In this document: in pieces, positions 55,704 to 64,000 of the stretch
Layout: each line of letters opens with the position of its first letter
Position numbering within the stretch: the stretch's first letter is position 1
NCBI RefSeq assembly: GCF_036178145.1
Contig: NZ_CP108067.1
Span: 5,146,001-5,210,000 of the forward strand
Length of the DNA stretch: 64,000 bases
DNA from: Streptomyces sp. NBC_00273
Lineage (GTDB): Bacteria > Actinomycetota > Actinomycetes > Streptomycetales > Streptomycetaceae
Direction: 5' to 3'
Made by a program: the position numbers and the translations under genes
Notes under the pieces: generated by a model
The model's input: the letters and a program-made list of their open reading frames with translations, nothing else
What the model was told of the DNA's origin: nothing
The model's database searches: none

Positions 55704-57227
55704 TCAGCGCTTGCGCCGCCGACCCCGGCCGCGGACCGGCCCCGCGGCCGGGGCGCCCGCCGGGGATCCCGGTCGGTCGGCAGAAACCACCAGCGCGGCC
55801 AGTGCCGTTGTCACGGGGACCGAGGCCACCAGACCGATCGAGCCCACCAGGGTCCGTACGATCTCCTCCGCCACCAGCTCGCTGTTGGCCACCGAACCCA
55901 TGCTGCTGTTCGCGATCGAGAACAGTAGGAGCAGCGGCAGTGCGGCACCCGCGTAGGCCAGCACCAGAGTGTTGACCACCGACGCGATGTGGTCGCGACC
56001 GATCCTGATGGCCGCCCGGTAGAGCGCTCGCGGCCCCATCGAGGGGTCCGCGTGGTGCAGCTCCCACACCGCCGACGTCTGGGTGACCGTCACGTCGTCG
56101 AGCACGCCCAGCGATCCGATGATCACGCCTGCGAGCAGCAAACCGCTCATGTCGATGTCCGGGTACAGCCCGTGGATCAGCCCGGTGTTGTCGTCGGTGT
56201 TGCCGCTGAGGAACGCCCAGTCGATGAAACCCGAGCCGAGCAGCCCGATCAGCAGCAGCGACACCAGGGTGCCGAGGACGGCCACCGAGGTACGGGCGGT
56301 CAGCCCGTGGCACATGTAGAGCGCGATCAGCATGATGGCGCTCGCCCCGACCACCGCGACGACCAGCGGATTCGAACCCTGCAGGATGGCCGGGAGGATG
56401 AAGAGGGTCAGTACGCCGAAGCTGACCACCAGAGCGACCAGCGCGAACAGCCCGCGCATCCGCCCGACGACGACGACCGCGACGGCGAAGATGCCGGCCA
56501 GCAGCGCCATCGGGAGCTTGCGGTTCACGTCGATCACCGAGTACTGCAGGTCACGGGGGGCGTCCGGTGCGTACGCCACCACCACCTCCTGGCCGTCCTC
56601 CAACTGCCGCGGCGCGCCCGGCTGGACGACCTCCACGAAGGTGCGGCCCTTGTCCGGGCCGCTGGTGACCTCGACGGTGGCCTTCTTGCACTCACCGGTC
56701 GGCGCGGCCTGACCCCCACTGCCCCCGGGGGCGGCGGGGGTACCGGTCGTCGGTACCTGCGCGGCGTTCACGGATTTGCAGTCGACCTGTTCGATCGATA
56801 CGACCACGCCCTGCTGGGTCTGCCGGTCGAACCCCACCCCCGTGCGCTCGTGGCCGGGGGCGCCGCCCGGCCAGAGCACCACCATGCCGACGAAGACGGC
56901 CACGGCGAAGGGGATCAGTACGGCGGCGATGACCTTGCGCAGGTGCTTCGAGACGGGGGCCGCCGGGCCGTGGCCATGACTGTGGCCGTGGCCGTGGCCG
57001 TGGGACGGACCCGGGGGGTGACCGTCCGAGCCGCCGTCCGAGACGCCCCTCGAGCCACCGTCGAAGTGGCTGTCGGAGGGTCTGTCGGAGTGCCCGCCGG
57101 GGTGCCCGTCGGACGGTCCGGGGCCCGCATGCGCGTGGCCGTTGTGGCCATGGGGCTCTGTGTGCTCGATGGGGGGCTGCGGCGAGGGCGTCACCAGCAG
57201 ATCATCGCAAGAGATGAGGGGGCCCAC
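55704..57227 (-). CDS. YibE/F-family membrane protein with His-rich N terminus
   Basis: 507 residues from GTG at 57227; a GTG at 57194 is an alternative, with no clear ribosome-binding site for either. Residues about 20-95 are unusually rich in His and Gly (HGHNGHAHAG and HGHGHGHSHGHG), which suggests metal binding. A first membrane helix is near 105. A soluble beta-rich part with conserved cysteines follows, then seven or so helices including LLLAGVIIGSLGVLDDVTVT, the YibE/F signature. Family function unclear, possibly transport. Convergent with ssgA across the repeat array. Confidence 0.85.
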   Translation of the reverse strand: MGPLISCDDLLVTPSPQPPIEHTEPHGHNGHAHAGPGPSDGHPGGHSDRPSDSHFDGGSRGVSDGGSDGHPPGPSHGHGHGHSHGHGPAAPVSKHLRKVIAAVLIPFAVAVFVGMVVLWPGGAPGHERTGVGFDRQTQQGVVVSIEQVDCKSVNAAQVPTTGTPAAPGGSGGQAAPTGECKKATVEVTSGPDKGRTFVEVVQPGAPRQLEDGQEVVVAYAPDAPRDLQYSVIDVNRKLPMALLAGIFAVAVVVVGRMRGLFALVALVVSFGVLTLFILPAILQGSNPLVVAVVGASAIMLIALYMCHGLTARTSVAVLGTLVSLLLIGLLGSGFIDWAFLSGNTDDNTGLIHGLYPDIDMSGLLLAGVIIGSLGVLDDVTVTQTSAVWELHHADPSMGPRALYRAAIRIGRDHIASVVNTLVLAYAGAALPLLLLFSIANSSMGSVANSELVAEEIVRTLVGSIGLVASVPVTTALAALVVSADRPGSPAGAPAAGPVRGRGRRRKR

Positions 57228-57274
57228 TGTTCAGCACGCCATGGATGACGCTAGCGTGGGGGCACCTTTGCACA

Positions 57275-59194
<1,920 letters not shown>

Positions 59195-59254
59195 CCTGGG
59201 CGAACGCGACCGCCCGACGGCACCGTGGGGGGAGCCGTCGGTCGGTCGCTCCCT

Positions 59255-59336
59255 CCTCGGGGCTGCTCACCCGCCTCGGGGCTGCCCACCTGCCTCAGGG
59301 CTGCTCACCCGACTCAGGGCTGCTCCCTCGCCTCGG
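59255..59336. repeat. 19-bp tandem repeat, about 4.3 copies, after thiC
   Basis: Units CCTCGGGGCTGCTCACCCG at 59255-59273, 59274-59292, 59293-59311 and 59312-59330, then a partial unit (CCTCGG). Copies differ by one to four bases. They occupy the gap between thiC and a convergent small gene and are not in any open frame I trust. Confidence 0.8.
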
Positions 59337-59362
59337 CCGATGATCTGGCCGGATCACGATCA

Positions 59363-59527
59363 TCAGCGCTTGCGAAGGAGCACGAGGAAGACGAGCGCGG
59401 AACTCGCGGCAGCGGCCGCCCACGGAGTGGGGCCGTCATCCCACGTGGCTGCGGCTGCTGCCAGGGTCAGGGCGGCGTTGAAGCCCGCAAGCCCCAGGAC
59501 CGCCCCGGCCGTTCGCCCGTCTTCCAT
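59363..59527 (-). CDS. Small membrane protein, 54 residues
   Basis: From ATG at 59527, with AGGGGAC nine bases upstream: MEDGRTAGAVLGLAGFNAAL, one hydrophobic stretch, a short polar turn (WDDGPTPW) and a second stretch ending in LLRKR. Two membrane segments and a basic end are plausible. No family recognised. Its size and the good start make it more likely real than not, but it could be noise in GC-rich sequence. Confidence 0.45.
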   Translation of the reverse strand: MEDGRTAGAVLGLAGFNAALTLAAAAATWDDGPTPWAAAAASSALVFLVLLRKR

Positions 59528-59694
59528 CTGCGTCCCCTGCTGTGGTCGTTCATCGCTACGGTCGTAAATGACCGTATGGGCGAGATAAAGCCCACTCAAG
59601 TGATGAACGGATCATCGTGATGGTTTCCGGACATCCCGAGGCGACCTTGCGGTATCCGGAGGGCGGACCAGGCGGCCCTCCGTACGGCCGGTGG

Positions 59695-59723
59695 CCGGTG
59701 CGGGTCACTGACGCCCGCACCGG
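59695..59723 (-). terminator. Terminator after the 270-residue membrane protein gene
   Basis: Perfect 10-bp stem, CCGGTGCGGG (59695-59704) with its complement (59714-59723), nine-base loop, immediately beyond the stop of the minus-strand gene. Confidence 0.7.
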
Positions 59724-59725
59724 GG

Positions 59726-60538
59726 TCACTCCGGTTCGTGTTCCGGGCCGCCGAAGTCCGGACTGGTGAAGTCCGGAGGCGTGTAGCCGGGCCGCGGACT
59801 CTCCGACGGGGATCCCGGGCTGGTGAAGTCGGGCCGGCTGTACCCCAAGTTGGGGATCCGGCCGGCCGCCGGGGTGCGGGGCGTGGGGAAGCCGGGGCCG
59901 GCGCTCGGATCGGCCAGTGCGTCCCGCAGGAAGGGCATGATGCCGCGCTCCAGCAGGGCGTGCCGCCAGGCCTCGCGGGCCCGGGCGACCTCGTCGGGTA
60001 TCGCCTCCGTCTCGTCCGCCCCCACCTCGGTCGCGCTGTTGCGGACGGCCGTCACCAGCAGCCCGATCACGGCGAAGAGCAGGGCGGCCGCGGTGAGCCC
60101 GCCGAAGAGCCACCCCGCCGTCAGCATGGTTTCGGCGAAGGCCGGTTCGGGCTCGATCATCTTCAGGATGTAGCCCACGAGCAGGAAGATCAGCATGGCG
60201 GTGCCCGCCAGGACGGGCGCGAGGACCGCGACCACGGCGCCGATGCCGGCGCCGCCACCGCTGTCCTGGGCGCCGTCCTCGTCCCCCGTCGTGCCGGGCG
60301 GGGCCAGTACTTCGTCGCGTCGTTCCTCGCGGACCTTCACGTAGTGCCCGTACTCGGCGGCGGCCGCGGCCGCCAGCAGGGCGCTGGCCCCCTGGGCCAT
60401 GGTGCGCAGCTGTTCGGCATTCAGCCGTTCGCCGAGGGTGGCGAGTTCGGGCCGCTCGTGCGCGGCGCGCAGCGCCTCGTCGACGAGCCGATCGAACTCC
60501 GGTCGGTCTTCGGTCAGCAGGTGCGGAGCGCTGGTCAT
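59726..60538 (-). CDS. Putative two-helix membrane protein of unknown function
   Basis: 270 residues from ATG at 60538 (MTSAPHLLTEDRPEFDRLVD); upstream open codons to 60649 are rejected. An N-terminal helical region with LGERLNAEQLRTMAQGASAL precedes two hydrophobic helices near residues 98-120 and 135-160. The C-terminal tail, about 60 residues, is Pro/Ser-rich with repeats of PDFTSP. I do not recognise a family. A strong hairpin follows. It is 154 bases downstream of the phosphoesterase gene's end on the same strand. Confidence 0.7.
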   Translation of the reverse strand: MTSAPHLLTEDRPEFDRLVDEALRAAHERPELATLGERLNAEQLRTMAQGASALLAAAAAAEYGHYVKVREERRDEVLAPPGTTGDEDGAQDSGGGAGIGAVVAVLAPVLAGTAMLIFLLVGYILKMIEPEPAFAETMLTAGWLFGGLTAAALLFAVIGLLVTAVRNSATEVGADETEAIPDEVARAREAWRHALLERGIMPFLRDALADPSAGPGFPTPRTPAAGRIPNLGYSRPDFTSPGSPSESPRPGYTPPDFTSPDFGGPEHEPE

Positions 60539-60692
60539 GTGCATCCCCCGATGCTCCGTAGAAGCCGGTTTGCCCGCGTAGACCCGGGCGCCGGCACAAA
60601 CGGAGGAGAGCCTGCTACGGATAGAGCGATGGTAGAGCGCCCACGCCACGCCGTGACAGGGGCTTTCCGGAAATACCCCTCTCCGTAAGCTC

Positions 60693-61994
60693 TCAGTCGC
60701 TCAGGGGAAGTTGTACGACAAGCAGTTTGCCCGCCATCGTCACCCCGCCGTCCATCGCGATGGCCAGCCCTTCCGCGTACACGTGCGGGCCGTCCACGGC
60801 CTCGGGGCCCCGCGACCCGTCGCCGTCCTCGGTGCCCACTTCACCGAGCAGGTACGGGATGGGGCTGTGCCCGTGGACGACGCGGCTGCCGCCGTAGGTG
60901 TCGAGGAGTTCGCGTACGGCCGCCGGGCCGGTCCCCTCGTCGCGGAAGGCGAACCGCTTGGTGAACTTGCGGAAGAGGTCCCAGGTGATGTCGGCGTCGG
61001 CGCGGTTGAGGAGCTCGTGGATGGTGTCGTTGACGTCCTCGATGGAGTCGCCGTAGTCGAGGTAGGCCGTGGTGTCGGAGTGCAGCAGCAGGTGGCCCTC
61101 CTCCAGGACGGCTGCGTCCAGGCGGGACATCCACTGCAGGTGGACGTCCTGCAGGCGCTCCATGTCGGTGCGCTGGCCGCCGTTGAGGAGCCAGGCGGCC
61201 TGGAAGGTGGCGGTGCCGGCGCCGGAGACGACCGGGGTGTCGCCGAACCGCTTGGCGCCGATGAGCAGGAGCTCGTGATTGCCCATCAGGGCCTTGCAGT
61301 AGCCGCCGGCGGCGGCGGCCTCCGCCGACAGCCGCATGACGAGGTCGATGACGCCGATGCCGTCGGGGCCGCGGTCGGTGAAGTCGCCGAGGAACCAGAG
61401 CCGGGCGTTGCCGGCGGACCAGCGGCGCTCCGCGTCGATCAGACCCTGGGCGTGGAGTTCGGTGACGAGCTCGTCGAGGTAGCCGTGGACGTCGCCGACG
61501 ACGTAGAGGGGGCCGGGACCCGCGGCCTGTTCCTGGGGCACGTACTGGACCTGGACGGTGTCGCCGGGGCCGCCGAGTGCGCCGCGGCCGATGACGGGCA
61601 GGTCCCGGTAGGTCGGGGTGTAGCCCTCCAGGTCGTCCTCGTCCGGGCCCCGGGGCGCCGTGTGCGCCGGTTCGGCGTCGGGGCGCGCGTGGATGCGCGT
61701 GTCGGGGTACGGGGGCTGCTGCAGGGGCGCCTGCGGCGCGGCCGGCTGATGCGCGGGCGGCTGCGGCGGGTAGCCGGGCTGCGGCGGCACGTTCGGCGTG
61801 GCGTCCTCGTAGTACGCCGGGTATTCGCCGTACACCGGGGGCTCTCCGGGCAGCCCGGTGGACGTGGATACGGCGTACAGGGCGGGTTCGGTGACGGGAA
61901 CCCGGAAGTCCCGCAGCGTGTCCGTCCGCATCGCGGGTCCCTGACCGGCCCCCTGAGTCATCGACCCCTCCACCACCGTCGCGCTGCCGTACAC
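60693..61994 (-). CDS. Metallophosphoesterase of the PPP/diadenosine-tetraphosphatase type
   Basis: 433 residues from GTG at 61994, because AGGAGG lies nine bases upstream; an ATG at 61961 is an alternative. About 150 N-terminal residues are Pro/Gln/Tyr-rich and disordered. The catalytic domain starts at VVGDVHGYLDELVTEL and shows FLGDFTDRGPDGIGVIDL, MGNHELLLIGA and VVHGHSPIPYLL: the GDxHG, GDxxDRG, GNHE and HGH metal motifs. It may act on a phosphoprotein or dinucleotide; which is not decidable. Diverges from no close gene; about 250 bases separate it from lacI. Confidence 0.85.
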   Translation of the reverse strand: MYGSATVVEGSMTQGAGQGPAMRTDTLRDFRVPVTEPALYAVSTSTGLPGEPPVYGEYPAYYEDATPNVPPQPGYPPQPPAHQPAAPQAPLQQPPYPDTRIHARPDAEPAHTAPRGPDEDDLEGYTPTYRDLPVIGRGALGGPGDTVQVQYVPQEQAAGPGPLYVVGDVHGYLDELVTELHAQGLIDAERRWSAGNARLWFLGDFTDRGPDGIGVIDLVMRLSAEAAAAGGYCKALMGNHELLLIGAKRFGDTPVVSGAGTATFQAAWLLNGGQRTDMERLQDVHLQWMSRLDAAVLEEGHLLLHSDTTAYLDYGDSIEDVNDTIHELLNRADADITWDLFRKFTKRFAFRDEGTGPAAVRELLDTYGGSRVVHGHSPIPYLLGEVGTEDGDGSRGPEAVDGPHVYAEGLAIAMDGGVTMAGKLLVVQLPLSD

Positions 61995-62154
61995 CTGCGG
62001 ACCCTCCTGACCTCCAAGGAGGAGGGTCCGTGATGTCGTGCGCCCATCATAGGAATGCGGCTCGCGCTCTGTGACGCACCAGGGGTAGTGAATCCTTTAC
62101 GGAGCCGATCGTTCCTGCCGTTTTCTCCCGATATCGGCGTTGCGGAAATCCTCG

Positions 62155-62245
62155 ACCGGTCCCTGGTTGGTGCTCAGTCGGTCCTCGGATGGTCCTTGGA
62201 CGGTCCGAGGTCGGCCCGTCGGCAGGCCGACCGGACGGTCTGTCG
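62155..62245. repeat. GGTCCG-rich imperfect repeat region between the phosphoesterase and lacI genes
   Basis: CGGTCC, GGTCCTTGGACGGTCC and GACCGGACGGTC-type words recur several times in direct and inverted orientation just beyond the lacI stop. It could fold into imperfect hairpins and end lacI transcription. The sequence style is like the array after ssgA. Confidence 0.4.
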
Positions 62246-62246
62246 G

Positions 62247-63362
62247 TCAGTCCTGGGCCGGCGAACGGGGCGGGCTGATGGTCGTGCGGGGCTGCCTGCG
62301 CTGTGAAGAGGTACGGATGATGAGTTCGGTCGGGACGACCTGTTCGACGGGGCGTCCGGTGTCCACTCCCTCGATCGCATCGATGAGCAGTTGCACGACG
62401 GCGGTGCCGATGCGGCGGGGTTTGAGGGACAGGGTGGTGATGGGCGGCTCGGTGTTGGCGTAGACGGTGGATTCGCTGCAGCACACGAGCAGCAGGTCCT
62501 CGGGGACGCGCAGGCCGTAGCGGCGGGCGGCGGCGAGCAGATCGGTGCCGTTGGGGTCGAAGAGCCCGTAGACCGCGTCGGGCCGGTCGGGGCGGGCGAG
62601 GAGCCGGTCGGCGGCGACGGCGCCCGCGCACGGGTCGTGGGCGGGGTAGGACTCGTAGACGGGGTCCTGGCCGACGCGCTCGCACCAGCTGAGGTAGGCG
62701 GTGGTGGAGAGCCGGGTGTAGGTGTCGGTGGTGGTCCCGGTCAGCAGTCCGATCCGGCGGGCGCCGGCGGCGGCGAGGTGGTCGAGCAGGCCGAGTACGG
62801 CGGCCTCGTGGTCGTTGTCGACCCAGGCGGTGACGGGGAGGGAGCCTGCGGGGCGGCCGTCGGAGACCACGGGCAGGCCTTGGCGGACCAGTTCGGTGAC
62901 GACGGGATCGTGGTCGGAGGGGTCGATGACGACGGTGCCGTCGAGGGCGACGTTGGACCACACGTCGTGTCGGGAGGTGGCGGGGAGGATGACCAGGGCG
63001 TAGCCGCGGGCGAGCGCGGCGGAGGTGGCGGCCCTGGCCATCTCGGCGAAGTAGGCGAATTCGGTGAAGGTGAAAGGTTCATCCCCGTACGTCGTCACGG
63101 TCAGGCCGATGAGGCCGGACTTGCCGGTACGGAGGGTGCGGGCGGCGGCCGAGGGGCGGTAGCCCAGCCGGTCGGCCACTTCGCGAACGTGGCGGCGGGT
63201 GGCGTCGGGCAGCCGTCCCTTGCCATTGAGCGCGTCGGAGACGGTCGTGATGGAGACGCCCGCCGCTGCGGCCACGTCCCTGATGCCGGCCCGGCCCTGT
63301 CGGCCGGCGGCCCGCCGGGTGGTCTCGGTCCGGCTCACCTGATGCTTCCCTGCTGCTGTCAT
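62247..63362 (-). CDS. LacI-family transcriptional regulator
   Basis: 371 residues from ATG at 63362 (MTAAGKHQVSRTETTRRAA). The DNA-binding helix-turn-helix is RDVAAAAGVSITTVSDALNG followed by the hinge TRRHVREVADRLGYRPSAAA. The periplasmic-binding-like effector domain fills the rest (LTVTTYGDEPFTFTEFAYFA, then VYGLFDPNGTDLL). Effector unknown, probably a sugar or nucleoside. The intergenic palindrome at 63451-63479 is its likely operator. Divergent from the hisC-like gene. Confidence 0.92.
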   Translation of the reverse strand: MTAAGKHQVSRTETTRRAAGRQGRAGIRDVAAAAGVSITTVSDALNGKGRLPDATRRHVREVADRLGYRPSAAARTLRTGKSGLIGLTVTTYGDEPFTFTEFAYFAEMARAATSAALARGYALVILPATSRHDVWSNVALDGTVVIDPSDHDPVVTELVRQGLPVVSDGRPAGSLPVTAWVDNDHEAAVLGLLDHLAAAGARRIGLLTGTTTDTYTRLSTTAYLSWCERVGQDPVYESYPAHDPCAGAVAADRLLARPDRPDAVYGLFDPNGTDLLAAARRYGLRVPEDLLLVCCSESTVYANTEPPITTLSLKPRRIGTAVVQLLIDAIEGVDTGRPVEQVVPTELIIRTSSQRRQPRTTISPPRSPAQD

Positions 63363-63450
63363 GGCGAGCCGATAGTAGGGCTCGGTGGGGAGGGTGGTCT
63401 GGGTGCATATGCAGGCATGGACAGGCACGTTTCTGCATGGTTCGCCACCC

Positions 63451-63479
63451 CCAATGACCTTGGAAATGAAGGTCATTGG
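63451..63479. promoter_or_regulatory. Palindromic operator between lacI and the hisC-like gene
   Basis: CCAATGACCTT (63451-63461) and AAGGTCATTGG (63469-63479) are exact inverted arms around GGAAATG. C-runs and G-runs extend outside. It is 89 bases upstream of the lacI start. The rest of 63363-63723 (361 bases) has no gene that I support. Confidence 0.7.
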
Positions 63480-63723
63480 TCGCTGGGGGTGAGTGTGAAG
63501 CTTGTCGTCGGGTCCGGGCATGCCAAAACGATGTGATCTCGGGCCGTTCTCAACTCACCTGCACGAGGGATGCGCGCCACGGCGCAGGCCACCGGCGCGC
63601 GCATATATGCGTGCGCTCCCCCGCATTCCTGGCGCCCCCATTCTCGGAACGGCGGAATCCTCATAAGGTGAGCAGTATTGAGTCGACGGCGACGTCGTAG
63701 TGGACGGTCGAGGAGGACCTGCG

Positions 63724-64000
63724 GTGAGCGAGAAGAGCCCGAAGCTGCGCGCCGAGCTGGACGGCATTCCGACGTACAAGCCCGGCAAGCCGGCTGCCGC
63801 GGGAGGGCCTGTCGCGTACAAGCTGTCCTCGAACGAGAACCCGTACCCGCCGCTGTCGGGCGTGCTGGAGACCGCGGTCGCCGCGGCCGGGAACTTCAAC
63901 CGGTACCCCGACATGGCCTGCACCGGCCTCGTGAACGAGCTCGCCGAGCGCTTCGGCGTGCCGGTCGAGCACATCGCCACGGGCACCGGCTCGGTCGGCG
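63724..64000 (+). CDS. hisC: Histidinol-phosphate aminotransferase-like enzyme, start only
   Basis: The first 92 codons from GTG at 63724, with GAGGAGG eight bases upstream; the gene continues past the window. The N terminus, [20 protein letters not shown] followed by [20 protein letters not shown] and [20 protein letters not shown], matches class I aminotransferases of the HisC/Pat group. The catalytic lysine is outside the window. A second copy outside a his operon could be an aromatic aminotransferase (Pat), so the symbol is tentative. Confidence 0.8.
   Translation, partial: MSEKSPKLRAELDGIPTYKPGKPAAAGGPVAYKLSSNENPYPPLSGVLETAVAAAGNFNRYPDMACTGLVNELAERFGVPVEHIATGTGSVG

Overview
The window is the replication-origin region of a high-GC actinomycete, almost certainly a Streptomyces or close relative. 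Evidence: very high GC with many GTG starts, the gyrA-gyrB-dciA-recF-gnd-dnaN-oriC-dnaA-rpmH-rnpA-yidD-yidC-khpB-rsmG-parA-parB order, an oriC packed with DnaA boxes between dnaN and dnaA, a dense family of parS sites, a 6-phosphogluconate dehydrogenase gene lying between recF and dnaN, and the sporulation pair ssgR/ssgA. Most of it is core chromosome. Apart from one small MITE-like insertion I see no phage, plasmid, CRISPR or biosynthetic island, and no tRNA or rRNA gene.

Layout. 1-9.3 kb (minus strand): start of gyrA, gyrB, dciA (DUF721), recF, a short NAD-type 6-phosphogluconate dehydrogenase, dnaN, oriC (6690-7565) and dnaA. 9.7-12.2 kb (plus): rpmH, rnpA, yidD, yidC and khpB/jag, ended by a hairpin. 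12.3-15.5 kb (plus): rsmG, parA, parB. 15.6-25.9 kb: a GNAT protein, then a minus-strand redox and envelope block: trxB-trxA behind a sigma-R-type promoter, an ECF sigma factor (SigM family) translationally coupled to a zinc-type anti-sigma, a membrane pseudokinase, MurJ and a large secreted/anchored DUF6049 protein. This parallels the mycobacterial pcnB-Rv3909-mviN-sigM-rsmA-trxB2-trxC-parBA order. 26-37.8 kb: pcnB/cca, an MFS transporter, myo-inositol-phosphate synthase with a PadR regulator, a bifunctional class A PBP, a GT87-type mannosyltransferase-like protein, an unusual alanine-racemase-fold protein, FemX and a small membrane protein. 38-43.2 kb: rpsF-ssb-rpsR-rplI, a MATE transporter and dnaB.

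43-53.6 kb is more accessory: a serine hydrolase, an AlkZ-like winged-helix protein, two GNATs, a HAD phosphatase, a globin-reductase, a Nudix hydrolase, a LysR regulator, a MITE-like palindrome, and a holin-like/LMW-phosphatase/gamma-synthase-like operon. 53.7-64 kb: a small membrane protein, ssgR-ssgA (sporulation), a His-rich YibE/F membrane protein, TPP riboswitch-thiC, membrane and phosphoesterase proteins, a LacI regulator, and the start of a histidinol-phosphate aminotransferase-like gene.

Two DNA-site systems overlay the genes. There are twelve parS sites (eleven perfect) from 13.1 to 47.3 kb; three lie in coding linkers, all read in the same D-V-S-R frame, and others are built into terminators or a divergent promoter region. 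DnaA boxes fill oriC, occur upstream of dnaA, and form a second cluster just upstream of dnaB. The most interesting leads are the dnaB DnaA-box cluster, the parS-terminator fusions, the split pseudokinase/MurJ pair, the racemase-like protein lacking the usual catalytic tyrosine motif, and the MITE that provides a stop codon. Starts were chosen by ribosome-binding sites, overlaps and family length; none could be checked by database search.
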